From NCBI RefSeq assembly GCF_000763495.1, contig NZ_CP009576.1, positions 1,064,001 through 1,128,000 of the forward strand: a DNA stretch of 64,000 nucleotides. The letters are read 5' to 3'. Position numbers and translations under genes: made by a program. The stretch is from Listeria ivanovii subsp. londoniensis. Lineage in GTDB: Bacteria > Bacillota > Bacilli > Lactobacillales > Listeriaceae. The notes beneath the pieces are model-generated. The model was not told where the DNA came from. It did not search any database and saw nothing but the letters and a program-made list of their open reading frames with translations. The number at the start of each line of letters is the position of its first letter. Position 1 is the stretch's first letter. This document shows, piece by piece, positions 9,189 through 17,157 of this stretch.

Positions 9189-11366
9189 ATGGAACAAGTG
9201 CAAGATAAAATCATCAAATTAGTGCATAAAACACTAAACTATAAACCAAATCAAATTAATGCAGTGATAAAATTAATGGAAGAAGGCAATACCGTTCCAT
9301 TTATCGCCCGTTATCGTAAAGAAATGACTGGCAGCTTGGATGAAGTGGAGATTCGAGATATTGAAGAAACCTTTGAATATGTCACTAAATTAGAAAATCG
9401 CAAAGAAGAAATTATTCGTTTAATTGATGAACAAGGAAAACTCACGGATGAACTAAAAAATGCCATTATTAAAGCGGAAAAACATCAAGCTTTAGAAGAT
9501 TTATACCGTCCTTACAAGCAGAAAAAACGCACCAAAGCAACTATTGCTAAAGAAAAAGGGTTAGAACCGCTAGCTAATTGGCTGATGAGTTTTCCAAATA
9601 ACGCTGAACCACTAGAAGAAGCAGCAAACTACATTTCAGAAGAAAAAGAAGTCGAGTCAGCAGAGTTGGCCTTACTTGGCGCGCACGAGATTATCGCCGA
9701 GCAAATTAGTGATGAACCGGCTTTCCGAGAGTGGATTCGTAATTTTACACGTAAATTCGGAATGGTTGAATCAAGAGGGAAAAATATCGAAGCCGATGAA
9801 AAAGGCGTTTATGAAATGTATTATGAATTCAATGAAATGATTGGCAAAGTAGCAAGCCACCGAGTTCTCGCCTTTAATCGCGGGGAAAAAGAAGATATTT
9901 TACGCGTACAAGTGCAAGTAGATACAACCAAAATCTTCGCTTACTTATTTGAAAAAGTGATTCAAAATCGAAATTCCAATACACGACCATATGTAGAAGA
10001 AGCTATTTTGGATGCTTATAAACGTTTTATTGGTCCAGCAATCGAGCGTGAAATACGCGGGGAACTAACAGAAAAAGCGGAAGAACAAGCAATTCATATT
10101 TTCTCGGAGAACTTACGTAAACTACTTTTACAACCACCTTTAAAAGGAAAAATAATTCTTGGAGTAGATCCAGCATTCCGAACTGGTTGTAAATTTTCTG
10201 TGCTTGATAAAACTGGAAAAGTTCTAGAAATAGGAGTTGTTTATCCACATACTGCCAAAGCCCGTCGACCAGAAGCTAAACAGAAAATTGCAGAAATATT
10301 AGCTACTTATCAAGTAGAAGTAATTGCAATTGGTAACGGAACAGCCTCTCGTGAAACAGAACAATTTATTGTCGAAGTAATTCGCGAGTCTAATTCAAAT
10401 GCTTATTATTGTATCGTAAATGAAGCGGGGGCAAGTGTTTATTCGGCAAGCGAAACAGCTCGTGAAGAATTCCCAGATTATCAAGTAGAAGAACGTAGCG
10501 CCGTTTCTATTGGGAGACGTTTACAAGATCCACTTGCAGAACTCGTAAAAATTGATCCGAAATCAGTTGGAGTAGGTCAATATCAACATGACGTTGCCCA
10601 AAAACGCTTAAATGAAACGCTTACATTTGTTGTGGAAACAGCGGTTAACCAAGTAGGTGTGAATGTGAATACCGCATCTGCTTCCTTACTACAATATGTA
10701 GCTGGCTTAAATAAAACAGTAGCCAACAATATTCGCAAGTTCCGTGAAGAAAATGGTTCTTTCACATCTCGAAAAGAATTGAAAAAAGTTCCTCGTCTTG
10801 GAGCAAAATCATATGAACAAAGTATCGGCTTTTTACGAATTTTGGAAGGGGAAAATCCACTTGATCGTACTGCGATTCATCCAGAAAGCTATAAAGCAGC
10901 GGAAGAAATCGTTCAAGCTACTGGATTTGAATTAAAAGATATTGGTAGCGAGGATTTAAAAGAAGCGCTTCAAGCATTGAGCATTCCAGAAGAAGCAGAA
11001 AAGCTAGCAATTGGTAAAGAAACGATGCGTGATATTATTGATAACTTAATAGCACCAGGACGCGATCTTCGTGATGAGCTTCCTGCACCGCTCTTAAAAC
11101 AAGATGTTATTTCAATGGATGATTTAAAACAAGGAATGGAATTACAAGGTACCGTTCGTAATGTGGTTGATTTTGGCGCTTTTGTCGATATTGGCGTTAA
11201 ACAAGATGGACTTGTGCATATCTCGAAATTGAGCAATTCGTTCGTCAAAAATCCAATGGATATTGTTTCAGTTGGAGATGTTGTGACAGTTTGGGTGGAT
11301 GAAGTAGATACGAAAAAAAATCGTATTGCGCTAACGATGCGTAATCCAAACGGAAGTGTCAAATAA
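9189..11366 (+). CDS. tex: Tex-family RNA-binding transcription accessory protein
   Basis: A 725-residue protein with full Tex architecture: N-terminal helical/HTH part, a YqgF/RNase H-like domain around residues 325-450 (ILGVDPAFRTGCKFSVLD), helix-hairpin-helix repeats (VNTASASLLQYVAGL, KVPRLGAKSYEQSIGFL) and a C-terminal S1 domain (GTVRNVVDFGAFVDIGV). It is a conserved nucleic-acid binding factor tied to transcription. GGAGGC at 9175-9180 selects the ATG at 9189 over the upstream in-frame start at 9147. The stop overlaps the next start by one base. Confidence 0.95.
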   Translation: MEQVQDKIIKLVHKTLNYKPNQINAVIKLMEEGNTVPFIARYRKEMTGSLDEVEIRDIEETFEYVTKLENRKEEIIRLIDEQGKLTDELKNAIIKAEKHQALEDLYRPYKQKKRTKATIAKEKGLEPLANWLMSFPNNAEPLEEAANYISEEKEVESAELALLGAHEIIAEQISDEPAFREWIRNFTRKFGMVESRGKNIEADEKGVYEMYYEFNEMIGKVASHRVLAFNRGEKEDILRVQVQVDTTKIFAYLFEKVIQNRNSNTRPYVEEAILDAYKRFIGPAIEREIRGELTEKAEEQAIHIFSENLRKLLLQPPLKGKIILGVDPAFRTGCKFSVLDKTGKVLEIGVVYPHTAKARRPEAKQKIAEILATYQVEVIAIGNGTASRETEQFIVEVIRESNSNAYYCIVNEAGASVYSASETAREEFPDYQVEERSAVSIGRRLQDPLAELVKIDPKSVGVGQYQHDVAQKRLNETLTFVVETAVNQVGVNVNTASASLLQYVAGLNKTVANNIRKFREENGSFTSRKELKKVPRLGAKSYEQSIGFLRILEGENPLDRTAIHPESYKAAEEIVQATGFELKDIGSEDLKEALQALSIPEEAEKLAIGKETMRDIIDNLIAPGRDLRDELPAPLLKQDVISMDDLKQGMELQGTVRNVVDFGAFVDIGVKQDGLVHISKLSNSFVKNPMDIVSVGDVVTVWVDEVDTKKNRIALTMRNPNGSVK

Positions 11367-11833
11367 TGAATCAAGCAGAATTGCAGCGACACATGGAAGA
11401 AGTGTCGCTGCAATTTTTCCACAAAGAATTCCGGCATCAAGCTACTTTTAATAGTAGATTACGCACGACAGGTGGCAGATATTTACTTCAAAGTCATCGC
11501 ATTGAAATGAATCCCAAATATCTGGAAAATTTTGGAATAGCGTATTTCATTGATATCATGAAACACGAACTATGTCATTATCACCTTCACTTAGAGAAAA
11601 AGGGCTACCAACACCGTGATAAAGACTTTCGAGATTTGCTGAAAAAAGTAGGAGCGCCACGATTTTGTGCGACCATTCCTCGCGAACTCACAATGCATGA
11701 ATATACATGTAAAAGTTGCTCAAAATCATTTTTAAGGCAGCGTAGATTTAATGTAAACCGTTATCGTTGTGGGGATTGTGGTGGGGAATTAACAGAAACT
11801 GGCTCCAAAAAAATTTATACAGAAAATACCTAA
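11366..11833 (+). CDS. SprT-like zinc metalloprotein
   Basis: A 155-residue SprT family protein. The zinc-protease motif is KHELCHYHLH (HExxH) and a C-terminal zinc ribbon has paired cysteines, CKSC and CGDC. SprT proteins resemble the protease core of SPRTN, but bacterial substrates are unknown. The ATG overlaps the tex stop (TAATG), implying coupled translation; no strong independent ribosome binding site is visible. Recalled equivalent: lmo0899. Confidence 0.88.
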   Translation: MNQAELQRHMEEVSLQFFHKEFRHQATFNSRLRTTGGRYLLQSHRIEMNPKYLENFGIAYFIDIMKHELCHYHLHLEKKGYQHRDKDFRDLLKKVGAPRFCATIPRELTMHEYTCKSCSKSFLRQRRFNVNRYRCGDCGGELTETGSKKIYTENT

Positions 11834-11839
11834 AAAGTG

Positions 11840-11869
11840 TTGCATTTTAGTGTCGTTCTACCGTATACT
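11840..11869 (+). promoter_or_regulatory. Promoter of the tRNA-Asn/tRNA-Ser pair
   Basis: TTGCAT at 11840-11845, an 18-bp spacer and TATACT at 11864-11869 lie 17 bp before the first tRNA, the distance expected for a stable-RNA promoter. Confidence 0.75.
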
Positions 11870-11886
11870 TATGGGAGTCAGATAAT

Positions 11887-11959
11887 TCCACAGTAGCTCA
11901 GTTGGTAGAGCAATCGGCTGTTAACCGATCGGTCGCAGGTTCGAGTCCTGCCTGTGGAG
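11887..11959 (+). tRNA. tRNA-Asn (GTT)
   Basis: The acceptor TCCACAG pairs with CTGTGGA, the anticodon arm is CGGCT-GTT-AACCG, and GGTTCGAGTCC forms the T arm. CCA is not encoded. As a GUN-anticodon tRNA it is a substrate for queuosine modification, whose last step is made by queG at 45.4 kb. Confidence 0.97.
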
Positions 11960-11962
11960 TTT

Positions 11963-12050
11963 GGGGAAGTACTCAAGTGGCTGAAGAGGCGCCCCTGCTA
12001 AGGGTGTAGGTCGCTCGCGCGGCGCGAGGGTTCAAATCCCTCCTTCTCCG
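11963..12050 (+). tRNA. tRNA-Ser (GCT)
   Basis: An 88-nt type II tRNA with a long variable arm (GGTCGCTCGCGCGGC region). The acceptor GGGGAAG pairs with CTTCTCC with one G-U, and the anticodon loop CCT-GCT-AAGG reads AGC/AGU. It lies three bases after tRNA-Asn, on the same transcript. Confidence 0.97.
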
Positions 12051-12055
12051 TAATC

Positions 12056-12112
12056 AAAAGTTACCTTAAAACAGATGGTTAGAAAATCATTTTGTGGTAA
12101 GGTAACTTTTTT
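12056..12112 (+). terminator. Terminator after the tRNA-Asn/Ser pair
   Basis: AAAAGTTACCTTA pairs with TAAGGTAACTTTT across a 30-nt loop and ends in a T-run. Confidence 0.85.
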
Positions 12113-12146
12113 GTATAGTTGGGTATTTGCCATTATCTTCTTAAAG

Positions 12147-12175
12147 TTGGGTTTCATAAACATAGTTGGTATAAT
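12147..12175 (+). promoter_or_regulatory. Promoter of the DUF1801 gene
   Basis: TTGGGT at 12147-12152, a 17-bp spacer and a perfect TATAAT at 12170-12175 lie 29 bp before the ATG at 12205. Confidence 0.65.
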
Positions 12176-12204
12176 AATAAAAAGGTTTCAAGAAAGGAAT
12201 AGAT

Positions 12205-12594
12205 ATGGATAATAAATTAGAGTTTTCAACGATTGATGAGTATATCGCAGGAACACCCCCAGAAACACAACCAATTCTACAGAAAATTAGAGAAACTATC
12301 CAAGCGGCGGCTCCGGAAGCAACAGAGAAAATTAGCTACCAAATGCCAACTTTTTATTTTGAAGGAAATCTTGTCCATTTTGCATTAGCGAAAAAGCACT
12401 ACGGTTTTTATCCTGCTCCAAGTGGTATCAAGGCATTTGAAGCAGAATTAATTGCGTATAAGTATTCTAAAGGCGCCGTTCAATTCCCGATTGACCAACC
12501 AGTTCCATATGATTTAATTGCAAAAATGGTCACTTTCCGCTTGGCTGAAAACAAACAAAAAGTGGCAGAAAAGCTATCGAAAAAAAACAAATAA
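12205..12594 (+). CDS. DUF1801 (YdhG-like) protein
   Basis: A 129-residue protein with the pattern of the DUF1801/YdhG family: IDEYIAGTPPETQPILQKIRETI at the start, then EKISYQMPTFYF and HYGFYPAPSGI. Some members are called frataxin-like iron chaperones, but that role is not shown by sequence. AAAGGAA precedes the ATG. It is a single-gene unit with its own promoter and terminator. Recalled equivalent: lmo0900. Confidence 0.8.
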   Translation: MDNKLEFSTIDEYIAGTPPETQPILQKIRETIQAAAPEATEKISYQMPTFYFEGNLVHFALAKKHYGFYPAPSGIKAFEAELIAYKYSKGAVQFPIDQPVPYDLIAKMVTFRLAENKQKVAEKLSKKNK

Positions 12595-12598
12595 TTAG

Positions 12599-12635
12599 TA
12601 AAAGCTTTTTCCTAATCAGGTGAAAGCTTATTTTT
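12599..12635 (+). terminator. Terminator of the DUF1801 gene
   Basis: TAAAAGCTTT at 12599-12608 pairs with AAAGCTTA at 12623-12630, followed by a T-run. Confidence 0.75.
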
Positions 12636-12660
12636 GTTTGGACATTGATTTTAAAAAGAC

Positions 12661-12688
12661 TAGACATTTAAAATTAAATGAGTATAAT
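12661..12688 (+). promoter_or_regulatory. Promoter of the orphan PTS IIC gene
   Basis: TAGACA at 12661-12666, a 16-bp spacer and TATAAT at 12683-12688. The predicted start point falls beside the cre-like site at 12696. Confidence 0.7.
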
Positions 12689-12695
12689 AATAAAT

Positions 12696-12709
12696 AGAAA
12701 ACGTTTTCT
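12696..12709 (+). promoter_or_regulatory. cre-like CcpA operator
   Basis: AGAAAACGTTTTCT is a perfect palindrome around CG and differs from the cre consensus TGWAANCGNTNWCA mainly at the outer bases. It sits just after the -10 of the PTS IIC promoter, a position typical of carbon catabolite repression. Confidence 0.65.
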
Positions 12710-12742
12710 TTTTAGAAATATATCATGTTTGGGGGAAGTAAA

Positions 12743-14029
12743 TTGAATAAGTTTATGGAGTTACTTGGGGAGAAGTTAATGCCTTTTGCTGCAAAACTGG
12801 GAGAGAATAGGTATTTAACAACATTACGAGATGCATTTATGTTGGCATTCCCACTAACTATGTTTGGTTCGATTGCTGTTGTTTTAATGAATTTACCATT
12901 TTGGAGCGATGAGACAAAAGCGGTATTACAGTTATATCTTGGAAATGCACAAAGCGCCACGATGAGTATTATGACTGTTTTTGTTGTTTTTGGAATCGGG
13001 TATTCTTTATCTAAATATTATAAAGTGGAAGCAATTTACGGGGGTGCAGTTGCCCTTGCTAGTTTCTTGATTTTAACGCCATTTTTCTTTAATAGTCCTG
13101 ATGGAGAACTTATTACTGGAGCTCTTTCACTTGATCGTCTTGGAGCGAAAGGAATGTTTATCGGGATGATTAGTGGTTTTATTGCTGCAGAATTATATCG
13201 ATTTTTCGTTCAACGCGATTGGACAATTAAAATGCCAGCAGGAGTTCCACCAGCAGTAGCTAAATCTTTTGCAGCACTAATTCCTGCGATTTTAACATTA
13301 AGTATCTTTTTAATAATTAACGTTATTGTACAATTCTTCTTCGATACAAACTTACATGATGTTGTTTATACAGTTATTCAAAAGCCATTAGTAGGACTAG
13401 GTTCTGGAATTGTTCCAACTTTAATTGCGCTATTTTTTATTCAAGTATTGTGGTTTTTCGGACTACATGGGCAAATTATTGTCAACTCGGTGATGGATCC
13501 AATTTGGAACACTTTAATGCTGGAAAACTTAGATGCATATAAGGCTGGGTTACCATTACCGCACATAGTTACCAAACCATTTATGGAAGTATTTACAGTT
13601 GGTATGGGTGGCTCTGGGATGACTCTAGCTGTTGTAATTGCGCTAGCCTTCCTAATGAAAAGTAAACAAAGTAAAGAAATTGGTCGATTGGCGCTTGGAC
13701 CTGGAATTTTTAACGTAAATGAACCGGTGCTTTTCGGGATGCCAATCGTATTGAATGCCACGATTTTAATTCCATGGATTATCGCTCCGCTGATTGTCAC
13801 TACACTGAATTATTTTGTAATGGCAGCTGGTATTGTTCCAACTCCAACAGGGGTTGCTGTTCCTTGGACTGTGCCAATTGTAATTAATGGTATTCTTGCA
13901 ACTAACTCTTGGCTAGGAGGCGCACTACAAGTAGTTGATTTCTTTATTGTACTAGTAATCTGGTATCCATTCTTAAAACTAGTTGATCGTACTAATATCG
14001 CGAGAGAATCACAAGCGGTTGATGAATAA
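12743..14029 (+). CDS. PTS cellobiose/oligo-beta-glucoside-type EIIC
   Basis: A membrane permease subunit of the Lac/cellobiose PTS family with about ten hydrophobic segments. The conserved block GPGIFNVNEPVLFGMPIV is diagnostic. GGGGGAAG at 12730-12737 points to the TTG at 12743 (428 residues); an in-frame ATG at 12725 lies before that site. No EIIA or EIIB is adjacent, so it must borrow subunits from another operon such as the one at 25.4 kb. It is followed by a HutC-type regulator. Recalled equivalent: lmo0901. Confidence 0.88.
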   Translation: MNKFMELLGEKLMPFAAKLGENRYLTTLRDAFMLAFPLTMFGSIAVVLMNLPFWSDETKAVLQLYLGNAQSATMSIMTVFVVFGIGYSLSKYYKVEAIYGGAVALASFLILTPFFFNSPDGELITGALSLDRLGAKGMFIGMISGFIAAELYRFFVQRDWTIKMPAGVPPAVAKSFAALIPAILTLSIFLIINVIVQFFFDTNLHDVVYTVIQKPLVGLGSGIVPTLIALFFIQVLWFFGLHGQIIVNSVMDPIWNTLMLENLDAYKAGLPLPHIVTKPFMEVFTVGMGGSGMTLAVVIALAFLMKSKQSKEIGRLALGPGIFNVNEPVLFGMPIVLNATILIPWIIAPLIVTTLNYFVMAAGIVPTPTGVAVPWTVPIVINGILATNSWLGGALQVVDFFIVLVIWYPFLKLVDRTNIARESQAVDE

Positions 14030-14110
14030 GTTATGTTTTTTTTATTCGATATGCTATAATTTGATTGAAAATGGCTAGTCATTTTTAATTTAAATGAAGG
14101 AGCGTTCGAA

Positions 14111-14824
14111 TTGGTTAAGTATGAAATGATTGCAGCAGATATTCGTGAAAAAATAAACGACGGTACTTATCCACCGGAATCCATTCTTCCTGATCAAGTT
14201 AGTTTATGCAAGATGTATGATTGTAGCAGAATGACGATAAAAAAAGCTTTTGATGTATTAGCACTCGAAGGACTCGTTTACCGGCAACGAGGAGCAGGCA
14301 CTTTTGTGATGAAAAATGCGCTTGCTAACAAGCAAGATGCGAGCCTACGGGATTATGATGGTCTGACAAAAATGATGGGAGATAATCGAATTACAAGTGA
14401 AATTATTGCATTTGATATCGCCTTTCCAGATGAAAAAATTCAAGAACAACTTTTAATTAAAGCAACCCAACCAGTATACAAATTAATTCGTTTACGTCTA
14501 CTGGACGAGAAACCTTATGTGCTAGAACATACAACGATGCCAGCAGATATAGTTCCAGGACTTACAAAAGATATTTTACATCATTCGATTTATGCTTATT
14601 TACAGGATTCACTTGGGCTCGTGCTAAGTGGCGCTTTTCGGAAAATTAATGCCGATAAACCTTCTTCCTATGATAAAGAGTACTTGGCATGCGGGGAACA
14701 TGATCCAGTGCTTGAAGTAGAACAAGTTGTTTATTTAAAAGACGGAAGACCTGTTGAATATTCGAGGTCTAGACATCGCTATGATACAAGAAGTTTTATT
14801 ATGGTTGATCATCGCGAAAAATAA
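14111..14824 (+). CDS. GntR-family (HutC/UTRA) transcription regulator
   Basis: A 237-residue regulator with an N-terminal winged helix (QVSLCKMYDCSRMTIKKAFD, then LVYRQRGAGTFV) and a C-terminal UTRA effector domain (YKLIRLRLLDEKPYVLEHT, VEYSRSRHRYD). The start is TTG with GGAG eight bases upstream. UTRA domains often bind phosphosugars, and the position after an orphan PTS permease suggests it controls that gene. No obvious operator was found upstream. Recalled equivalent: lmo0902. Confidence 0.88.
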   Translation: MVKYEMIAADIREKINDGTYPPESILPDQVSLCKMYDCSRMTIKKAFDVLALEGLVYRQRGAGTFVMKNALANKQDASLRDYDGLTKMMGDNRITSEIIAFDIAFPDEKIQEQLLIKATQPVYKLIRLRLLDEKPYVLEHTTMPADIVPGLTKDILHHSIYAYLQDSLGLVLSGAFRKINADKPSSYDKEYLACGEHDPVLEVEQVVYLKDGRPVEYSRSRHRYDTRSFIMVDHREK

Positions 14825-14869
14825 AACAAAGTTAGAGGGCGGAAGTAAGCTTTTCTGACTTTGTTTTTC
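14824..14869 (+). terminator. Terminator of the GntR gene
   Basis: AAACAAAGTTAGA pairs with TCTGACTTTGTTT (13 bp, one G-U) and ends in T residues. The stem starts on the last base of the stop codon. Confidence 0.8.
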
Positions 14870-14940
14870 TATTTTAAAAATGTATAAAAAAGTAGTTATT
14901 AACAAAATTAAAAAATACTAAATAAAAATAAGAAAAGGCG

Positions 14941-14968
14941 TTGACAGTGTCTCAGATTATGTTATAAT
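14941..14968 (+). promoter_or_regulatory. Promoter of the tRNA-Glu/tRNA-Asp pair
   Basis: A perfect TTGACA at 14941-14946 and a perfect TATAAT at 14963-14968 are separated by 16 bp, 64 bp before tRNA-Glu. This is the strongest sigma-A promoter in the window. Confidence 0.85.
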
Positions 14969-15031
14969 AAAAAAGCTGGTGTAAGAGAAATGAATTTTGT
15001 TGAATATATATTCATTTTTTGTTTTTTATCT

Positions 15032-15103
15032 GGCCCGTTGGTCAAGCGGTTAAGACACCGCCCTTTCACGGCGGTAACACGGGTTCGATTCCCGTACGGG
15101 TCA
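15032..15103 (+). tRNA. tRNA-Glu (TTC)
   Basis: The acceptor GGCCCGT pairs with ACGGGTC (one G-U), the anticodon arm is CCGCCC-TTTCA-CGGCGG with TTC, and the T arm is GGGTTCGATTCCC. CCA is not encoded. Confidence 0.96.
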
Positions 15104-15129
15104 CTTTTTTATTCATTTTGTATACATAT

Positions 15130-15202
15130 GGTTCCGTGGTGTAGGGGTTAACATGCCTGCCTGTCACGCAGGAGATCGCGGGTTCAAATCCCGTCGGGAC
15201 CG
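15130..15202 (+). tRNA. tRNA-Asp (GTC)
   Basis: The acceptor GGTTCCG pairs with CGGGACC (one G-U) and the anticodon arm is CTGCCT-GTC-ACGCAG. It is co-transcribed with tRNA-Glu and is a queuosine-type GUN tRNA. Confidence 0.96.
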
Positions 15203-15249
15203 CTACGAAAAAGAATTCGAGTTTTACTTGGATTCTTTTTTTTGTAGCG
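15201..15249 (+). terminator. Terminator after the tRNA-Glu/Asp pair
   Basis: CGCTAC pairs with GTAGCG outside an inner AAAAAGAAT/ATTCTTTTT stem with a T-run. It starts at the last bases of tRNA-Asp. Confidence 0.75.
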
Positions 15250-15254
15250 GAAAT

Positions 15255-15283
15255 TGGACAAGTATTTTTATTTGCGCTATAAT
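15255..15283 (+). promoter_or_regulatory. Promoter of the OsmC gene
   Basis: TGGACA at 15255-15260, a 17-bp spacer and a perfect TATAAT at 15278-15283 lie 49 bp before the ATG. Confidence 0.7.
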
Positions 15284-15332
15284 CTTATTAATCACATAAG
15301 AATTGTAAGGTATAAATTAGGGGGAATAAGTT

Positions 15333-15713
15333 ATGGATTTAGTGAAGAACGGAAAAGTATTAGAACTTGTTCATCCAAATGGAAACTGGACATTAATTAA
15401 AGAAGAAGGTTTTTCTCCAGTTCAAATCACAGTCGCGGCAGTTGCTGCTTGTAGCGGTTATGTTTATCAAACTTTACTTGAAAAGAAACGAATTGAGTTA
15501 AATGATATTACTATTCATACTGACTATGAGCAAGATCAAGAAAGTGCCGTTCATGTTTTAACCAAAATCAATGTCACTTTTACAGTTGATTTAGTAGATA
15601 AAAGCAATCAAGCAAAGGCGGAAAAAGCAGTTCATTTAGTAAAGGATGCATGCCCGGTTGCCAAAAGTTTAGATTCTTCCATTGAAATTAATGAAATAGT
15701 CGTTTTTAAATAA
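15333..15713 (+). CDS. OsmC/Ohr-family protein
   Basis: A 126-residue OsmC-fold protein. One cysteine lies in VAAVAACSGYVYQTLL, and the second in KDACPVAKSLDSS, the two-cysteine arrangement of thiol peroxidases that reduce organic hydroperoxides. The start ATG follows AGGGGGAA. It has its own promoter and terminator. OsmC proteins are split into several subgroups, so the peroxide substrate is inferred. Recalled equivalent: lmo0903. Confidence 0.85.
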   Translation: MDLVKNGKVLELVHPNGNWTLIKEEGFSPVQITVAAVAACSGYVYQTLLEKKRIELNDITIHTDYEQDQESAVHVLTKINVTFTVDLVDKSNQAKAEKAVHLVKDACPVAKSLDSSIEINEIVVFK

Positions 15714-15720
15714 TGAATCC

Positions 15721-15752
15721 AAAGACGGAGCTGTGCTGCTCGGTCTTTTTTT
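15721..15752 (+). terminator. Terminator of the OsmC gene
   Basis: AAAGAC-GAGC pairs with GCTC-GTCTTT around a short loop, followed by seven T. Confidence 0.8.
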
Positions 15753-15826
15753 GTAGTTAGTTTGGCTTGCTTACCAAAAGAGAACGATTTATACTGAAAG
15801 CAAACAATTGAATGAGGTGGCTTGAA

Positions 15827-16501
15827 ATGGAAGAAAAGACAATAGTAGAGAAATTACAACTAGCAAAATATCAAGAAGCGGTTATACTTGATATACCAAA
15901 GGATTCAGATTATTTTCGGAATTTATCAAGCTATGGGAAAGAAATGACTACTAAAAAGTATGATTTGATTTTTAAATTTGTACAAAATTTGAATGAGTTA
16001 GTTGGATTTGTTCATCAAATAATTTCAGAGGATAAACTGTTAGCAGATGGTTATGTATTTATCGCTTACCCGAAAAAAGGAAATAAAAAATGGGATACAT
16101 ATGTTCACCGTGATGAGCTGATGCCAGCGCTTAAAACGGACGAGGAAGGATACATTGGACAAAGCAACTTGAAATTTGCTCGAATGGTTGCGCTTGATGA
16201 AACTTATACAGTTGTTGGAATGAAAGAGGCAACAAAGTTAAAAATAAAAGGTGTTAAGAAAAATAATCCTTCCGCCGATGAATATGCCGATTATGTTCCG
16301 CAAGTGGTAGCTTTTTTAGCGGATAAAGGAGATTTAGCAACTTTTTATAGTAATTTAGCGACTGGTTATCAACGAGTCTGGGCGAGGTATATTTATTCTG
16401 CCAAACAAGCAGCTACACAAGAAAAAAGGCGACTGGAAATGGTAGATATATTAAGTCAAGGTTATAAGACCAAAGAACATTTTAGACAAGGGAAAAAGTA
16501 A
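15827..16501 (+). CDS. YdeI/OmdA-like domain protein
   Basis: A 224-residue protein. The C-terminus (FYSNLATGYQRVWARYIYSA, then KRRLEMVDILSQGYK) resembles the YdeI/OmdA family named for bacteriocin protection. The N-terminal 120 residues (VFIAYPKKGNKKWDTYVHRDEL) I do not recognise with certainty. GAGGTGG at 15814-15820 selects the ATG at 15827 over the one at 15812. Function unknown. Recalled equivalent: lmo0904. Confidence 0.7.
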   Translation: MEEKTIVEKLQLAKYQEAVILDIPKDSDYFRNLSSYGKEMTTKKYDLIFKFVQNLNELVGFVHQIISEDKLLADGYVFIAYPKKGNKKWDTYVHRDELMPALKTDEEGYIGQSNLKFARMVALDETYTVVGMKEATKLKIKGVKKNNPSADEYADYVPQVVAFLADKGDLATFYSNLATGYQRVWARYIYSAKQAATQEKRRLEMVDILSQGYKTKEHFRQGKK

Positions 16502-16526
16502 CCAAATATTTTTTGGTTATTTTTTG
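16499..16526 (+). terminator. Terminator of the YdeI-like gene
   Basis: TAACCAAA at the stop codon pairs with TTTGGTTA, followed by a T-run. Confidence 0.75.
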
Positions 16527-16631
16527 CGTTTGAAACAGCTTCCTTATGTAAAAAAACATAAGCATGTTAGAATAGAGAGGAAATGAATTGTAGAAAAAAT
16601 TTTGGTGAACCGAAAAAAGGGGACGTGCAGG

Positions 16632-17129
16632 ATGGCGAATTATATTAATAAAGCAAGGCGCCAAATTGACTTTGATCCATTTGATTTACGAATAGTTGCT
16701 GTGCCAGAAGTAGTAGCGGTTACTTTTAAACCACGAAACGAGCACACATTGCTTATTCGTATTGCGGATGTTGGTGCAACCTATCAGCCATTAAAAAATG
16801 AATCACTTTTCGAAGCTATTTTTCCTGTTCACTTTAACGATATAAACGAACAAGACGATTACTGGGGATTAAGTGAGAAAGAAGAAGCTGAAATGAAACT
16901 CTTTAATGAAGCGCATCGGGAAATGATTTATAAGTTTATTGACGCACATCCAGATTTCACTCAAATTATTGTCCATTGTCATGCTGGAGTAAGTAGAAGT
17001 AGTGCTGTTGCCATGGGTATTGCTGAGCATCTTGGTGACAATGATACGTTTACTAAACTCCAAGAAATCAAACGTTATTTACCAAATCCGCGGGTTCTCG
17101 CAATTATGCGAGGCGAGGCGTATTTATAG
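16632..17129 (+). CDS. Dual-specificity/tyrosine phosphatase-like protein
   Basis: A 165-residue protein whose [20 protein letters not shown] contains the cysteine-phosphatase loop HCxxGxSRS. Such proteins remove phosphate from Tyr/Ser/Thr or small phospho-compounds; the substrate is unknown. AAGGGGA upstream fits the ATG at 16632; the in-frame TTG at 16602 is less likely. It lies 28 bp before the reductase gene, so the two may form an operon. Recalled equivalent: lmo0905. Confidence 0.8.
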   Translation: MANYINKARRQIDFDPFDLRIVAVPEVVAVTFKPRNEHTLLIRIADVGATYQPLKNESLFEAIFPVHFNDINEQDDYWGLSEKEEAEMKLFNEAHREMIYKFIDAHPDFTQIIVHCHAGVSRSSAVAMGIAEHLGDNDTFTKLQEIKRYLPNPRVLAIMRGEAYL

Positions 17130-17157
17130 AAATGAAGAAATGTTAGGAGAGATTCAT

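Noticed and set aside
11887-12112. tRNA cluster as a prophage or island attachment site
   Set aside because: No integrase, direct repeat of a tRNA end or foreign genes flank any of the tRNAs.
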